Positions 9,917 through 18,612 are shown, counted from the stretch's first letter. The stretch is 64,000 bases of DNA from Sphingomonas jaspsi DSM 18422 (GCF_000585415.1 NZ_KK073876.1:1361810-1425809); one strand, 5' to 3'. Program-made: numbers and translations. Notes: generated from the letters alone by a model not told the origin.

Positions 9917-10073
9917 TCGGCTCGAGGATGCGATCGCCCACCAACCAAGGGCCCTTGTCGGGGTCGGCGAGCGTGCCGATAAAGTGCCAGGTCGAGCCGT
10001 TGAAAGCCGCCGGCTCCCAATCGTCGCTCTCGTCGTTGAATTTCGTCCAGTAGAAGCCGGGTTCGCGTTCCAA
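9909..10073 (-). CDS. Small hypothetical protein, TTG start
   Basis: 54 residues, acidic, Trp-rich (FYWTKFN, DWEPAAFN, STWHFIG). The TTG at 10073 follows AGAGGAAA within the end of the upstream gene and is the best start; the longer ATG frame runs antisense-like through the neighbour. The style recalls small phage proteins of the DUF551 type, but this is only a resemblance. Last gene of the polymerase unit; its stop is embedded in dyad b. Confidence 0.55.
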   Translation of the reverse strand: MEREPGFYWTKFNDESDDWEPAAFNGSTWHFIGTLADPDKGPWLVGDRILEPTD

Positions 10074-10074
10074 A

Positions 10075-10374
10075 TTATTTCCTCTTGAGGCTGACCCGCT
10101 GGCTGCGGGCCGCGAGCCTCGCCACGGAGCGGCGGGGCACGACATATTCGTTGGTCAGGATCATGGGGGCGCGCCCTTCGACGACGCCCCCGGTGTGCGG
10201 GATGGTTTTGTTCTCGGTGGCGAAGTCGATCAGCTGCTTGGCCGCTTTCTCGACTAGCTGCTTCGCCATGTTGCCGATCACCTTGTCGGTGAAGTCGGCA
10301 ACCGTCTTGCGATCGAGGCCGGTCTTCTCGACCAGCTCGTCGATCAGCTTCTCGTGTTCAGCGGTGCGCGTCAT
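10075..10374 (-). CDS. Small basic protein, possibly HU-like
   Basis: 99 residues. The first 35 (EKLIDELVEKTGLDRKTV and on) resemble the N-terminal helices of HU/IHF proteins, and the C-terminus is strongly basic (VPRRSVARLAARSQRVSLKRK in two parts). The beta-arm signature of HU is not clear, so DNA binding is an inference. ATGA overlap with the DNA polymerase gene suggests co-translation with the replisome. Confidence 0.5.
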   Translation of the reverse strand: MTRTAEHEKLIDELVEKTGLDRKTVADFTDKVIGNMAKQLVEKAAKQLIDFATENKTIPHTGGVVEGRAPMILTNEYVVPRRSVARLAARSQRVSLKRK

Positions 10375-13058
10375 GCTGCCATCCTTGCATCTGCGACGAA
10401 CTTGACGACACGAGCCACGATGTCGTCGGTGAGAGCCGACCCCTCCAGCTCTTTGGCGATCAGTCCCTCGATATGCGGGGCTTCGTCAAGTTCGATCTGG
10501 CTGAAGGCCGGGTTCTTCTCGTCGTAGGGCTTGAACGTCCGCCCGACCGAGACCGTGCAATGCAGCGGCAGCGTCGGGTAGAGGTCCTTGTGGTCAGTCA
10601 TGCACCAGCGCAGGACCGGAATGAACTCCGGCACTAGGTCGCGATGGACCGACCAGACGAGCTCGTCGTGGATCGGCACCATGAAGCGGACCTTGCCCTG
10701 CCAGCCGCGACGTTCGATCTCCGCGAGCACCCGCAGGATCGCCCGCTTGGCGAGCGCGGCGCAGCTGCCCTGAACCTTGCCGTTGACGGCCTGGTTCTTC
10801 GCGCGGCTCTGGATGCGCTTCAGCGCCAGCTCGGCGTAGGCCAGCATTGCGGGGGACGCCGAGATGTCGGCGAACTTCCGCATCATGCAGGCGTGCCAGG
10901 CCGGCGTGGCTTCGAGGCGAACGCGGCGATGGTGGTCAGGCAGCTGCACGAAGCCATATTCCACGGCCTCCTGCTGCGTGCGGACCCGCCACGCCTCGGC
11001 GAGAGGGAAACGAGTGCGGTAGCGGTCGACCGCTTCCCACATCTCGTCCGGGGACCAGCCGAGGTTCATGCCGACGGTCGAGAGCGAGCCGGAATACCAG
11101 TAGTTGAAGTTGGCGCCCTTGCCGACCGGCGTGCCGCGGGTCAGCTTGTGGAAGTCCTTGGGCGTCATCTCCTGGCCGGTGAAGATGTGCTTCAGCACAC
11201 GATTGTTCGGGTTCCGGCCGAACTTGAACTCGCGATATTCCTCCTCGGTCAGGCCAGGGAGTGTCTTCACCGCGAGGCAGTCCGCTGCGGCGCCCGAGTG
11301 CAAGTCGCCGTAGGGCAGCTGGCCGAACACTTCGCGAAAGCCGTGGTCACCGCTCTTCTCGCCGATGTCGACCAGCTCAATCGACGACCAATCGGCCGAC
11401 ACGACCAGATGGTCCTCGTCGTCGCCGAGATAGAAGCCCCGGACATATTTGCTTTCGGAATACTTCGAGATCGCCATGACGTTCGGGAACGAGATGGCCA
11501 TGCGGCGCGTCGCCAGCATCGAGGACAGCGACGGGTAGACCCGACTGGTCTCGGGGTCCATCAGCTGCGTGTAGGGCGTCAGGTAGAGCTTCACGGTCTG
11601 CTCGACGTCCGCCATGCGCTGATAAGCCTTGAGGACCTCGATCGCCCGCTCGTCGCCGGCCTTCTCGGCCTTGAGCAGCATCTTGCCGCGCGCTTCCTTG
11701 TCGGTGCTGATCTCGCCGTCGAGATAGACGAGCGGCAGACCCATCAGGTCGTGCAGGATCATCCGCATGCCCTGGTAGTAGACCGGGTTGAGGCGGTTGG
11801 CGGGGGTCTTGACGCCGCGCTCGTTGGCCCACGCGTCGCCGACCGGGTTGGCCGACTGGATCAGCTGCTCGAAATCGTCGGCGCTGTTGGGCGAGTTCGC
11901 CCAGTCCTCGATCCGCTTCCGCAGCTTCTTCCAGTTGTCCTTCGAGGCGCCTGTGTCCTTGTCGTAGCCCTCATACCATTTGCCCTGCTTCTCGATGAGC
12001 TTGGCGTTCGGTTCGTCGGGGAACGGCAGGTAGGCTTTGACGAGCGGCTTGAAGCTGCGGAGAACGTCGGCCATCGCCGCGCGCTCCATGTCGCGACGGG
12101 TGTAGACCTCGGAGAGGTCCAGCCGCATGCCTTCACGCCAGCTGTCGGCGAACACCTTCACCATCGGATTTTCCTGGGTGAGGAAAGTCTTCAGGAGCTC
12201 GGGGTTCGACCGGAGCATGTCGTCCTTGAGGTGCTGGAAGACGCGGACGGCCCAGTAGGCGTCGTCGGCGCCGTATTCCACGACCTGCTCGCCGGTCAGC
12301 TGGCCCATGTGGGTCGCGCCGGCCTTCTTCAGGACCTCGTCGTAAGTCGTCATCTTGAACCCGAACAGGCTCTGGACGAGCTTCTTCAGGTTGTAGCCGA
12401 AGGCGATCTCGCTGACGAAGCCGTTGTAGCTGTGCGCCGCGGTCGAGGTCTTGCCGATGAAGAGCGACAGCAGCTCCTGCTGCTCGCTCGACAGGCTCCG
12501 GCCGCGCGTCTCCGGATCGTAATTGGCGAAGGCCCGCTCGATGTTGCGGGTGTGCTTCGCGAAATTGGTCAGCGGCGTCGCGTAGAAGATCTGCGGATCG
12601 TACTCGTCGGGGCCGTGGTGGCTCACCGCCAGCTGCAGGGTGCAGAGGACGTTCGCCAGCTTCACGCCGAGGCACTGCTGGAACATGCACAGTTCGAACG
12701 GCGCGTTGTGCGCGAGGATCAGCGCGTCTTCGCGGATCGCCGAGAGCAGCACGTCAGCCTTGCGGCGCGGCAGGCGGTTCTCGACGTCGGCGTGGGCCAG
12801 GTTGACATACCAGGCGGTGTCCGACCCCTCGGCGTAGAACGAGAAGCCGGTCATCGTCGTGCGGCGATGATCGAACACCCACCGCTTCTTGTTGCGGTAG
12901 TTCTGGATGCCCTCGTGGGCGGTGTCTTCGTCGGTGGTTTCGCAGTCGAGACCAAGGACGACGGCGGTCTCGAGATCGTCGAGCGCCTGTTGAAAGTCCG
13001 CTTCGGAGGACCGCTTATCTAGCAGTCGGCTGGCAATATGCACGCAGGTATTCCTCAT
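10371..13058 (-). CDS. Family A DNA polymerase with 3'-5' exonuclease domain
   Basis: 895 residues; the phage replicative polymerase (T7/Pol I type). Exonuclease motifs: LDCETTD (D38, E40), AHNAPFE (116-122) and YGADDAYW (Y262, D266). Polymerase motif A is SADWSSIEL (D556), motif B is RGTPVGKGANF (641-651), and motif C is IHDE (796-799). No 5' nuclease domain is fused; that activity is the separate gene upstream. An alternative GTG start at 13043 has a better ribosome site (GAGGAA) and would drop five residues. Next to FEN, helicase and other replisome genes. Confidence 0.95.
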   Translation of the reverse strand: MRNTCVHIASRLLDKRSSEADFQQALDDLETAVVLGLDCETTDEDTAHEGIQNYRNKKRWVFDHRRTTMTGFSFYAEGSDTAWYVNLAHADVENRLPRRKADVLLSAIREDALILAHNAPFELCMFQQCLGVKLANVLCTLQLAVSHHGPDEYDPQIFYATPLTNFAKHTRNIERAFANYDPETRGRSLSSEQQELLSLFIGKTSTAAHSYNGFVSEIAFGYNLKKLVQSLFGFKMTTYDEVLKKAGATHMGQLTGEQVVEYGADDAYWAVRVFQHLKDDMLRSNPELLKTFLTQENPMVKVFADSWREGMRLDLSEVYTRRDMERAAMADVLRSFKPLVKAYLPFPDEPNAKLIEKQGKWYEGYDKDTGASKDNWKKLRKRIEDWANSPNSADDFEQLIQSANPVGDAWANERGVKTPANRLNPVYYQGMRMILHDLMGLPLVYLDGEISTDKEARGKMLLKAEKAGDERAIEVLKAYQRMADVEQTVKLYLTPYTQLMDPETSRVYPSLSSMLATRRMAISFPNVMAISKYSESKYVRGFYLGDDEDHLVVSADWSSIELVDIGEKSGDHGFREVFGQLPYGDLHSGAAADCLAVKTLPGLTEEEYREFKFGRNPNNRVLKHIFTGQEMTPKDFHKLTRGTPVGKGANFNYWYSGSLSTVGMNLGWSPDEMWEAVDRYRTRFPLAEAWRVRTQQEAVEYGFVQLPDHHRRVRLEATPAWHACMMRKFADISASPAMLAYAELALKRIQSRAKNQAVNGKVQGSCAALAKRAILRVLAEIERRGWQGKVRFMVPIHDELVWSVHRDLVPEFIPVLRWCMTDHKDLYPTLPLHCTVSVGRTFKPYDEKNPAFSQIELDEAPHIEGLIAKELEGSALTDDIVARVVKFVADARMAA

Positions 13059-13242
13059 ACATTTCTTCGAACCGACCGGTGGTCAGCGCGATCTCTTCAG
13101 CGGCATCGAGCTTGTTCTCGACGACGACGTTGGCCAGCGTGGTGGCGGCCATGTTCATGAGCGGCAGGATGATGTCTTGGGCCGTCACGCCTTGCTCGGC
13201 GGCTTCGCGGACGGCGCGGTCGATGATTTGGTGGAAGGTCAG
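13015..13242 (-). CDS. Small hypothetical protein with a likely CTG start
   Basis: 75 codons, open and protein-like (acidic helices: FHQIIDRAVREAAEQ, then LANVVVENKLDAAEEIA). No ATG/GTG/TTG occurs near its 5' end. A CTG at 13242 overlaps the upstream TGA in a CTGA arrangement, just as ATGA links neighbours elsewhere, with GGAG nine bases upstream. Ends inside the start of the polymerase gene. Filling an otherwise empty 180-base gap in a gapless operon supports it; the codon choice is the doubt. Confidence 0.5.
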   Translation of the reverse strand: MTFHQIIDRAVREAAEQGVTAQDIILPLMNMAATTLANVVVENKLDAAEEIALTTGRFEEMYEEYLRAYCQPTAR

Positions 13243-14051
13243 AGGAAAAATCTCCGGAAGAGGTCGTTGGCGGCCTCGCGGTTGAGGACGCCCGGCTTCA
13301 TCCCTTTGTTGAGGGTGTCCTCGGGAACCGGGATGAAGCGGGTGATGGAAATGGCGCGGCGGGCCTCGTCCAGCATGGCCGGATCGAGGAGCAGGTTGCG
13401 AGCCCGGGTGGGCAGCTTGAGCTGGGCGACCAGCTCGGTGTTGGCTTCGTCGACCGCGCGCTGCAGGAGCCGCCGGTCGGGCAAGGAAAGGCTGTCCCAG
13501 CTCTTCAGGCCGAAGCCCGGGACGCCCTTGATGTTGTCCGACTTATCGCCGACGAGCGCCTTGAACAAGGGGATGTGGTGCGGCTCGCAGTTCGGGATGC
13601 CGGTCGGCCGGATGCCGTCGATGATGACGTTCCGGTATTGCATCAGCTGCCAGTAATCGAGGTCGTTGGAGTAGACCTTGACCTTGAGGTCCGCCGACTT
13701 GCCGTAGACGTTCCCGCCGACCTGGCGGCTCACGAAGCGGTGGACGAGCGCGCCGACCACGTCGTCGGCTTCCCAGCCGTCGCACTCGACCTGGATCGCG
13801 TTCGAGTGGGTCAGCGCCTCACGGAACACGCCGATCTGGGCGAAGCGGTCTTCAGCCATCGGCGTGCGCTGCGCCTTGTAGTCGGCGTAGATGTCGCGGC
13901 GGCGCTGGTTGTGGTTGCGCCCGTCCCAGCACCAGATGTGAACCGCGCCGTCGTTGCACAGTTCGAAGCGTCGGCGAAGGCCGATGCGCTCGTGACCGAC
14001 CTTGTCGAGGTCGCGCAGCATGACGTTGTTGCCGTCGTAGATATGGATCAT
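13239..14051 (-). CDS. 5'-3' exonuclease, FEN/Pol I N-domain family
   Basis: 270 residues. Removes RNA primers and flaps. Metal-site motifs: D6 in IYDGNN, WDGRNHNQRRRDIYADYKAQR-like helical clamp (42-62), EADD (94-97), SNDLDYWQL (D130, D132) and GDKSDNIKGVPGFG (168-181), the helix-hairpin-helix that grips DNA. Complements the polymerase encoded downstream, which lacks this domain. ATGA overlap with its upstream neighbour. Confidence 0.93.
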   Translation of the reverse strand: MIHIYDGNNVMLRDLDKVGHERIGLRRRFELCNDGAVHIWCWDGRNHNQRRRDIYADYKAQRTPMAEDRFAQIGVFREALTHSNAIQVECDGWEADDVVGALVHRFVSRQVGGNVYGKSADLKVKVYSNDLDYWQLMQYRNVIIDGIRPTGIPNCEPHHIPLFKALVGDKSDNIKGVPGFGLKSWDSLSLPDRRLLQRAVDEANTELVAQLKLPTRARNLLLDPAMLDEARRAISITRFIPVPEDTLNKGMKPGVLNREAANDLFRRFFL

Positions 14052-14272
14052 TGAAGTGCTCCGAGAGCGCGCAGCTCCTTGCGGACGTAACCGGCCGTGT
14101 TCTTCTCGGCACGGCGGTCGCTGTAGCTGCAGGAGAGGATGACGAAACGGCTCTTGCCGCCGTATTTGATGACAGCGCGGGAGTGGCCGCCGCGCTTCGG
14201 CTTGACGAACTCTACCTCGACACCGGGAATTGGGTCGGTCAGCTTCAGGACGGCTTGGCGTTCGTCACGCAT
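14048..14272 (-). CDS. Small hypothetical protein with DNA/RNA-binding look
   Basis: 74 residues, basic: GGHSRAVIKYGGKSRFVI is followed by SYSDRRAEKNTAGYVRKELRALG. The layout beta-hairpin then basic helix recalls small nucleic-acid-binding proteins common in alphaproteobacterial phages, but no named family is certain. The ATG at 14272 overlaps the upstream stop (ATGCGTGA); a longer start lies in the neighbouring gene and is rejected. Confidence 0.55.
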   Translation of the reverse strand: MRDERQAVLKLTDPIPGVEVEFVKPKRGGHSRAVIKYGGKSRFVILSCSYSDRRAEKNTAGYVRKELRALGALQ

Positions 14273-14603
14273 GGGTGGTGATCTCTTTCTGGAGACGCTC
14301 GACGGCGTCGAAGAAGATGGCATCGTTCCGGAGCAGCTCGCGAGCGCGGCGCCAGCCGGTGTGGATCGAAGAAGGATCGCAGCCGTAGAGCTTGGCGATC
14401 TTGGGCTGGGACCAGCCTGCCTCGGTGTTTAGGACGTGGGCGACGGCCCAGCGGGCGCGGGAGATGTTGCCGTTGCGGCGCTTCGGGTTCTGGATCGATC
14501 CCTGCGGGATGTCGAACCAGCGTTCGGCAAACGTAATGAGGCGGGAGCCAAGCTCCCGCCTCACGTTGGCGGCCACGGCGGGGGAAGTGACCGCCAGCTG
14601 CAT
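14265..14603 (-). CDS. Orphan DnaA domain IV-like DNA-binding protein
   Basis: 112 residues. Residues about 20-95 follow the layout of the C-terminal DNA-binding domain of DnaA: LITFAERWFDIPQGSIQ, a basic KRRNGNISRARWAVAHVL helix, then WSQPKIAKLYGCDPSSIHTGW matching the helix-turn-helix and signature loop. The AAA+ domain is absent. It could recognise DnaA-box-like sequence in the phage origin or promoters, or block host DnaA. Starts in a TAATG overlap with the upstream gene within the replication unit. Confidence 0.65.
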   Translation of the reverse strand: MQLAVTSPAVAANVRRELGSRLITFAERWFDIPQGSIQNPKRRNGNISRARWAVAHVLNTEAGWSQPKIAKLYGCDPSSIHTGWRRARELLRNDAIFFDAVERLQKEITTHA

Positions 14604-15304
14604 TACGCGAGCAGCTCGAAGTTGATCACGCCCCATTCGTTGTTGTTACGGTTGGTCTTCTTCTCGTGAACGAGCTTGACCTTCACCGTGTCCTGCAACA
14701 GGTCGGGGTTCGACTGACGCAGACGGCGCATGAACGACTGGAACGGCTTGAAGCCGGTGACCGACGGGGTCAGGCCAACGCGGGTTTCCGCGTCAATCTT
14801 CACCGACGAGCCCTTCTTCGGGTCATCGAGGTCGTCGACCAGGACGCACGGGATTTCCGCGGTCTGGTAGATGCCCGAGGACTTCTGGTTGATCCGGGCG
14901 AGGCGATCGACCTCGGCCTGGAAGTTCTTGCCGTCGGGCGTCGAGACGCCGTCGTAGCTCTTGATGAAGGTGGTGTTGCCACCGCTTTCGAAGCGCGCCG
15001 AGTAGATCGGCAGGACTTCGGTCAGGTCGATCTCGACGATCAGCTCGTCGATCAGACCCTGCATGGTGTCGCCGACCTTGAAGCCTTCCGCCTTCACGCG
15101 GAAGTATTCGTCGACGTCCATGCCGCCGCTGTCGATGAAGTCAGCCATCGACGGCTTGGCGAGCGCCCCGACACTGTTCTGGTTTGCGGCGGTCGGCAGA
15201 ACGGCCGGGGCGGTCCCGACGCCCGGCACTGCCGGAGCCTGGAAGTTGCCGGCGGCGGCCTCGGCCTGAGCCATCACGTTGTCGAGAGCAGAAGCATTGG
15301 TCAT
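14603..15304 (-). CDS. Replication-unit protein, possibly single-strand DNA-binding
   Basis: 233 residues: a flexible Ala/Pro-rich N-terminus (1-50), then a mixed beta domain with LIVEIDLTEVLPIYSARF and a C-terminal VKVKLVHEKK strand. It is first in the unit carrying DnaA-like protein, FEN and polymerase. Phage single-strand binding proteins often sit here and have this size, but no diagnostic motif or acidic tail is seen. Treat the function as inference from position. Confidence 0.5.
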   Translation of the reverse strand: MTNASALDNVMAQAEAAAGNFQAPAVPGVGTAPAVLPTAANQNSVGALAKPSMADFIDSGGMDVDEYFRVKAEGFKVGDTMQGLIDELIVEIDLTEVLPIYSARFESGGNTTFIKSYDGVSTPDGKNFQAEVDRLARINQKSSGIYQTAEIPCVLVDDLDDPKKGSSVKIDAETRVGLTPSVTGFKPFQSFMRRLRQSNPDLLQDTVKVKLVHEKKTNRNNNEWGVINFELLA

Positions 15305-15393
15305 ATAAATGTCTTTCGTTTCTGAATTGGAGCGACGTTGCTCGAAAGTCTCATTGAGCCTCGGCGCTCTAATTTTCCAATGTTGTTGAAGAA

Positions 15394-15406
15394 GTGACTG
15401 AGTCAG
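15394..15406. promoter_or_regulatory. Boundary dyad site c: GTGACTGAGTCAG
   Basis: Begins three bases beyond the helicase stop codon and about 90 bases upstream of the gene starting at 15304. Separates the helicase unit from the polymerase unit. Confidence 0.7.
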
Positions 15407-15409
15407 ATG

Positions 15410-17113
15410 CTACCAGAATTGGAGCACCTTACGGGTATCATCGACGCGGGCCGCGAGCTGCGACTTGCTCGACAGGATGTCGAGCTTCCGGAAGTCGATG
15501 GAGTTGCGATAAACCAGCGACGAGACGCGCAGGATAGTCGTGCGCGACCCGCGGCTGGCGCGGCGGTATGCTTGGACGAAGTTCACGTCCTTGTAGTCCC
15601 AGGAGACGCCGACGACGTGGTCAGCGCGCTCCCAATTATAGCCCACGGCCACAGTGGGACCGGAGCCGACGATGGCGTCGAGCTTTCCGTTGCGGAAATC
15701 CCGATCAATCGCACCGCGCATGGCGGTGGAGACGTTGGCGTTGATGAGCCCGACCTTGAGGCCGCACTCCTGCAACCGGACGACGCAGCGTTCCTGCTCG
15801 GCCTGCGCCGCGGAGAAGACCAGCAGCGGCCGGCCCTCAACGGCGTATTCCATCAGGCGCCGGTCCTTCGCGGTCACCTCGCCCTTGGCCAGCCCCATAG
15901 TTTCGGGGTGGGCCATGATCTGCGTCGCGCGGATCACCGCGACGCCCGGCAGCGAGCCGTCGAGGATGCGGCCGTCTTCGAGCTCGAGCATCGCCTGCTC
16001 GTGGAACTCGTCGTAGGCCGCCTGCTGCTCGGGGAACATGTCGAGCGTGGTCTCTTCGATCGGCGTGAAGTAGACCGGTTCCTTGCCGTAGACCTCTTCG
16101 AAGTCGTGCCTGACGGCGTGGCGGCCGAGGATGCCCTTGAGCTTTTCCTCGTTCTTCCACGTCTCGACCTTGCCGAAGTCGTTGATCCACGCGGCGTGCT
16201 CATGGTGGAACCCGGGCAGGCCACCATAGTAGCGCGGCTCGATCGCGTGGATAACGGGGAAGGCGCTGTCGAGCCGGCCGTCGATCAGGGTGCCGGTCAT
16301 GCCGAGCAATCCCTGGCAGTGGTTGGCGACATGGTAGAAGCTGGTCGTCTGCTCGGAACCCGGCGTCGAATAGCCCATGTGGAGCTCGTCGATCCCGAAG
16401 CCGCCAATCGTCGGCCAGACCTTCAGCAGCCGCTCGTAATTGTTGCGGAGGAAGGCGAAGGTGCAGATGAACACCTTCGGATCGTCGACGTGCTTATATT
16501 TGCGCGGCGCGACCTTGATCTTCGGCGACTTGATAAGGTCCGCCGCTTCCTCTTCGACCTTGACCTCGTCGAACATCGGCTTGCCGTCGGGACCGGCCAG
16601 CACCTTGACGCGGATGCCGGGCAGATCGTTCGCCGCGAACGGCGCCTTGCTGCCGAGCGGCCGCATCTGGCCGTCGTCATTGACCTCGACGATGTCGTCA
16701 TCGGGGCGGTGGGTCTTGATCTCGTGCGCCGTCGTCGGCGGGCCGACGATGGCGAGGTCGTGATCGAGGATGCGAACGCGCGGCGTCCGGATCGTCTTGG
16801 TCCGCCAGAAGGTCGGGCCGGTCCAGCTCTTCTTCAGCGGCTCGAAGTCGCTCTCGAGGATGACGACATCCTCGGGGGCGAAGTCGGTGAAGCGGAGCAG
16901 CTCGTCGCGGTTCTTCTCCATCAGCGACTTCGGCATCGCCCAGATCGTCCGCCAGCCCTTGCGCGCCCACCAGTAGTAGAAGAGCACGCAGGCGGTCGGC
17001 GTCTTGCCGGTGCCGGGGTCGGACAGGTTGAGCGACTTGGGGTTCGCGATGTGGAAGCCCAGGTCGGTGACCTGGTAGCCACGCAGGGTCGGCTTGGCGT
17101 TATTGTCGTTCAT
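15410..17113 (-). CDS. SF2 DNA helicase (SNF2/DEAD-like)
   Basis: 567 residues. Walker A DPGTGKT (32-38), a DELH Walker B in FGIDELHMGY, a motif III-like LGMTGTLIDG, and a C-terminal helicase domain with motif VI QAYRRASRGSR. Probably unwinds or remodels DNA at the phage fork or in recombination. A long insert (about 115-215) separates motifs Ia and II. It is the last gene of its unit. Confidence 0.85.
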   Translation of the reverse strand: MNDNNAKPTLRGYQVTDLGFHIANPKSLNLSDPGTGKTPTACVLFYYWWARKGWRTIWAMPKSLMEKNRDELLRFTDFAPEDVVILESDFEPLKKSWTGPTFWRTKTIRTPRVRILDHDLAIVGPPTTAHEIKTHRPDDDIVEVNDDGQMRPLGSKAPFAANDLPGIRVKVLAGPDGKPMFDEVKVEEEAADLIKSPKIKVAPRKYKHVDDPKVFICTFAFLRNNYERLLKVWPTIGGFGIDELHMGYSTPGSEQTTSFYHVANHCQGLLGMTGTLIDGRLDSAFPVIHAIEPRYYGGLPGFHHEHAAWINDFGKVETWKNEEKLKGILGRHAVRHDFEEVYGKEPVYFTPIEETTLDMFPEQQAAYDEFHEQAMLELEDGRILDGSLPGVAVIRATQIMAHPETMGLAKGEVTAKDRRLMEYAVEGRPLLVFSAAQAEQERCVVRLQECGLKVGLINANVSTAMRGAIDRDFRNGKLDAIVGSGPTVAVGYNWERADHVVGVSWDYKDVNFVQAYRRASRGSRTTILRVSSLVYRNSIDFRKLDILSSKSQLAARVDDTRKVLQFW

Positions 17114-17414
17114 GGGCCATCCTGATCAGGGCGATGATCGCCGCGAGCGCGCCGATCTGCTGGCGCTCCCATTGCTCGTGGGCGAGGTGATCGAAGACAG
17201 CCTCGGTGACGCCGCACTCCCAATAGGGGTCGGACTTCTCGAGGCGGTCATACATGTGTTCGGGAAGCGGCTTGCCCTTCGAGCCGTCGCGCTTCATCCA
17301 ATAGAGCGTGTCGACCCCGGCATCGTCGTCTGTCGACCAGCCGTCGCCGCGTGTGAACCACACGTCGGCGATGACCGGCAGGCCGCCGAGGATCGTCGCG
17401 GGGCCGCTAGGCAC
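17100..17414 (-). CDS. Hypothetical protein, GTG start
   Basis: 104 residues beginning with GTG that overlaps the upstream stop. Contains WFTRGDGWSTDDDAGVDTLYWMKRDGS and a C-terminal helix. No family recognised. Overlaps the helicase start by 14 bases. Confidence 0.6.
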   Translation of the reverse strand: MPSGPATILGGLPVIADVWFTRGDGWSTDDDAGVDTLYWMKRDGSKGKPLPEHMYDRLEKSDPYWECGVTEAVFDHLAHEQWERQQIGALAAIIALIRMAHERQ

Positions 17415-17589
17415 CGAGCACCTTGTCGATTTCGTCGATCAAATTGTGCGCGGCATATTGCAGGTCGTCGACCGGGGTGTGTCCGTCGCCGAAGCCGTGG
17501 CTTTCGACAGGGTTGCCGCAGCAGCACACGCCGCTCTCAAGCGGCGCGCTGATGAGGAACTCGCGGATGCGCTTGAGAAGGTCCTCCAT
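17407..17589 (-). CDS. Small cysteine-containing hypothetical protein
   Basis: 60 residues. The centre GVCCCGNPVESHGFGDGHTPVDD has three adjacent cysteines and two histidines that could bind a metal; flanked by two helices. Similar short proteins occur in alphaproteobacterial phages without known function. Start overlaps the upstream TGA (TGATG). Confidence 0.65.
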   Translation of the reverse strand: MEDLLKRIREFLISAPLESGVCCCGNPVESHGFGDGHTPVDDLQYAAHNLIDEIDKVLGA

Positions 17590-17786
17590 CAGCGCATCCT
17601 CTCGACAATACGGGCGAGGATGATGGTCACGTCGTCGATGTTCTTGACCGCGCCGATCGCGCGCATCAGGGCGTCTTTCTTGTGACGGTCGACGATGGTC
17701 ATCATCCCCTCGCCGGTTCGCTCGCGCTCGGCGCGAACCTCGGCGGCAGATGGCAGGGTCTCAAGCAGTTCGAGAACGCGCGACAT
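17589..17786 (-). CDS. Small helical hypothetical protein
   Basis: 65 residues, predicted all-helical (VLELLETLPSAAEVRAERERTG, then IVDRHKKDALMRAIGAV). No motif recognised. Overlaps its upstream neighbour by 26 bases. Confidence 0.6.
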   Translation of the reverse strand: MSRVLELLETLPSAAEVRAERERTGEGMMTIVDRHKKDALMRAIGAVKNIDDVTIILARIVERMR

Positions 17787-18006
17787 AATTTCTCCACAGC
17801 CCCCAGATGCTGACCCCGCCGTAGAAGGCGTTGATCATCAGGGTGGGCAGATTGAATTGTTCGAAGAGCGACGACAGCACGAGCGCCGCCGCGACGATGT
17901 TGAGAACGAGGTAGGCCGGGCCGTCAGAGACGACCCGGCCGGTTACGAGCAGCCCGTAGTTCAGCATGCCCAAGAGCACGCCGATCATGCCGGCTGCGAC
18001 GAGCAC
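17761..18006 (-). CDS. CBU_0592-like small membrane protein
   Basis: 81 residues with three hydrophobic helices. VVSDGPAYLVLNIVAAALVL and FNLPTLMINAFYGGVSIWGLW match the style of the CBU_0592 family, bacterial membrane proteins of unknown function. Starts with GTG directly after the MazG-like stop (TAAGTG). An acquired host-type gene within a nucleotide-metabolism unit is unusual. Confidence 0.65.
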   Translation of the reverse strand: MLVAAGMIGVLLGMLNYGLLVTGRVVSDGPAYLVLNIVAAALVLSSLFEQFNLPTLMINAFYGGVSIWGLWRNYVARSRTA

Positions 18007-18612
18007 TTAGCGGTTGTCTCCGTCGCCCTGGAGGACGCCGCGCGCCTTGCGGTCGAGCAGCTTCTCGGCGTTGCCCGCCGCGATGGTCGACAGGTCGGTG
18101 CCGAGCAGCGCCGCCTTAACCACCAAGTTGGCCAGTTGGTCGAAGAGCAACGCCTTGAGCTCTTCGCGGCGGGCGTCGGACAGACCCTGCTCGGTCAGCG
18201 TTCCAGCTTCGACATTGATCTGGATCGCGCCCAGCCCGTCGTCGCGGACGGCCTTCCCGACCAGCTCGGCGAAGCGACAGGCGACCTTGGCGCCAACCAG
18301 CGCGTGGGTGTATGTCGAGCCGACATGGCCTTCCAACCCGAAGGTGAAGCCTTCGAGATCGTCCCTGCCCGCGACCTCGGCGAGCGTCGTGCCAAGTTCA
18401 CGGGCCTTGGCTGCGAGATACCACAGTTCATCGCCGACTTCCTTGGTCAGTGCCTTCACCGGCACGAACGGTTCGTCGACGAGGTGCCCGGCGAACTCGC
18501 CAGCTTCGCCCGCGCCCTTCAGCGCGACATACATCAGGCCGAGCGGGCCGCCCTGGCCAGGGTAGACGGCGGTCGACAGGGCGGCCGCTTCATATTCAGA
18601 AAAGGTTTTCAA
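18007..18612 (-). CDS. MazG-like nucleotide pyrophosphohydrolase
   Basis: 201 residues. GEAGEFAG and a downstream KEVGDELWYLAA supply the ExxE and ExxD metal motifs of all-alpha NTP pyrophosphatases, and the C-terminus AGNAEKLLDRKARGVLQGDGDNR-like ending is typical of phage MazG proteins (written here in outline). It would remove aberrant NTPs or lower ppGpp, supporting DNA synthesis. Between HD hydrolase and membrane protein; ATGA-type overlap with the HD gene. Confidence 0.85.
   Translation of the reverse strand: MKTFSEYEAAALSTAVYPGQGGPLGLMYVALKGAGEAGEFAGHLVDEPFVPVKALTKEVGDELWYLAAKARELGTTLAEVAGRDDLEGFTFGLEGHVGSTYTHALVGAKVACRFAELVGKAVRDDGLGAIQINVEAGTLTEQGLSDARREELKALLFDQLANLVVKAALLGTDLSTIAAGNAEKLLDRKARGVLQGDGDNR

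Noticed and set aside
10644..13022. 792-codon open frame antisense to the DNA polymerase
   Set aside because: Shadow of a GC-rich gene; Arg/Leu/Val-rich translation without motifs, no ribosome site, while the minus frame has all polymerase motifs.
15407..17125. 572-codon frame antisense to the SF2 helicase
   Set aside because: Composition typical of an antisense shadow; the minus frame carries Walker A and motif VI.
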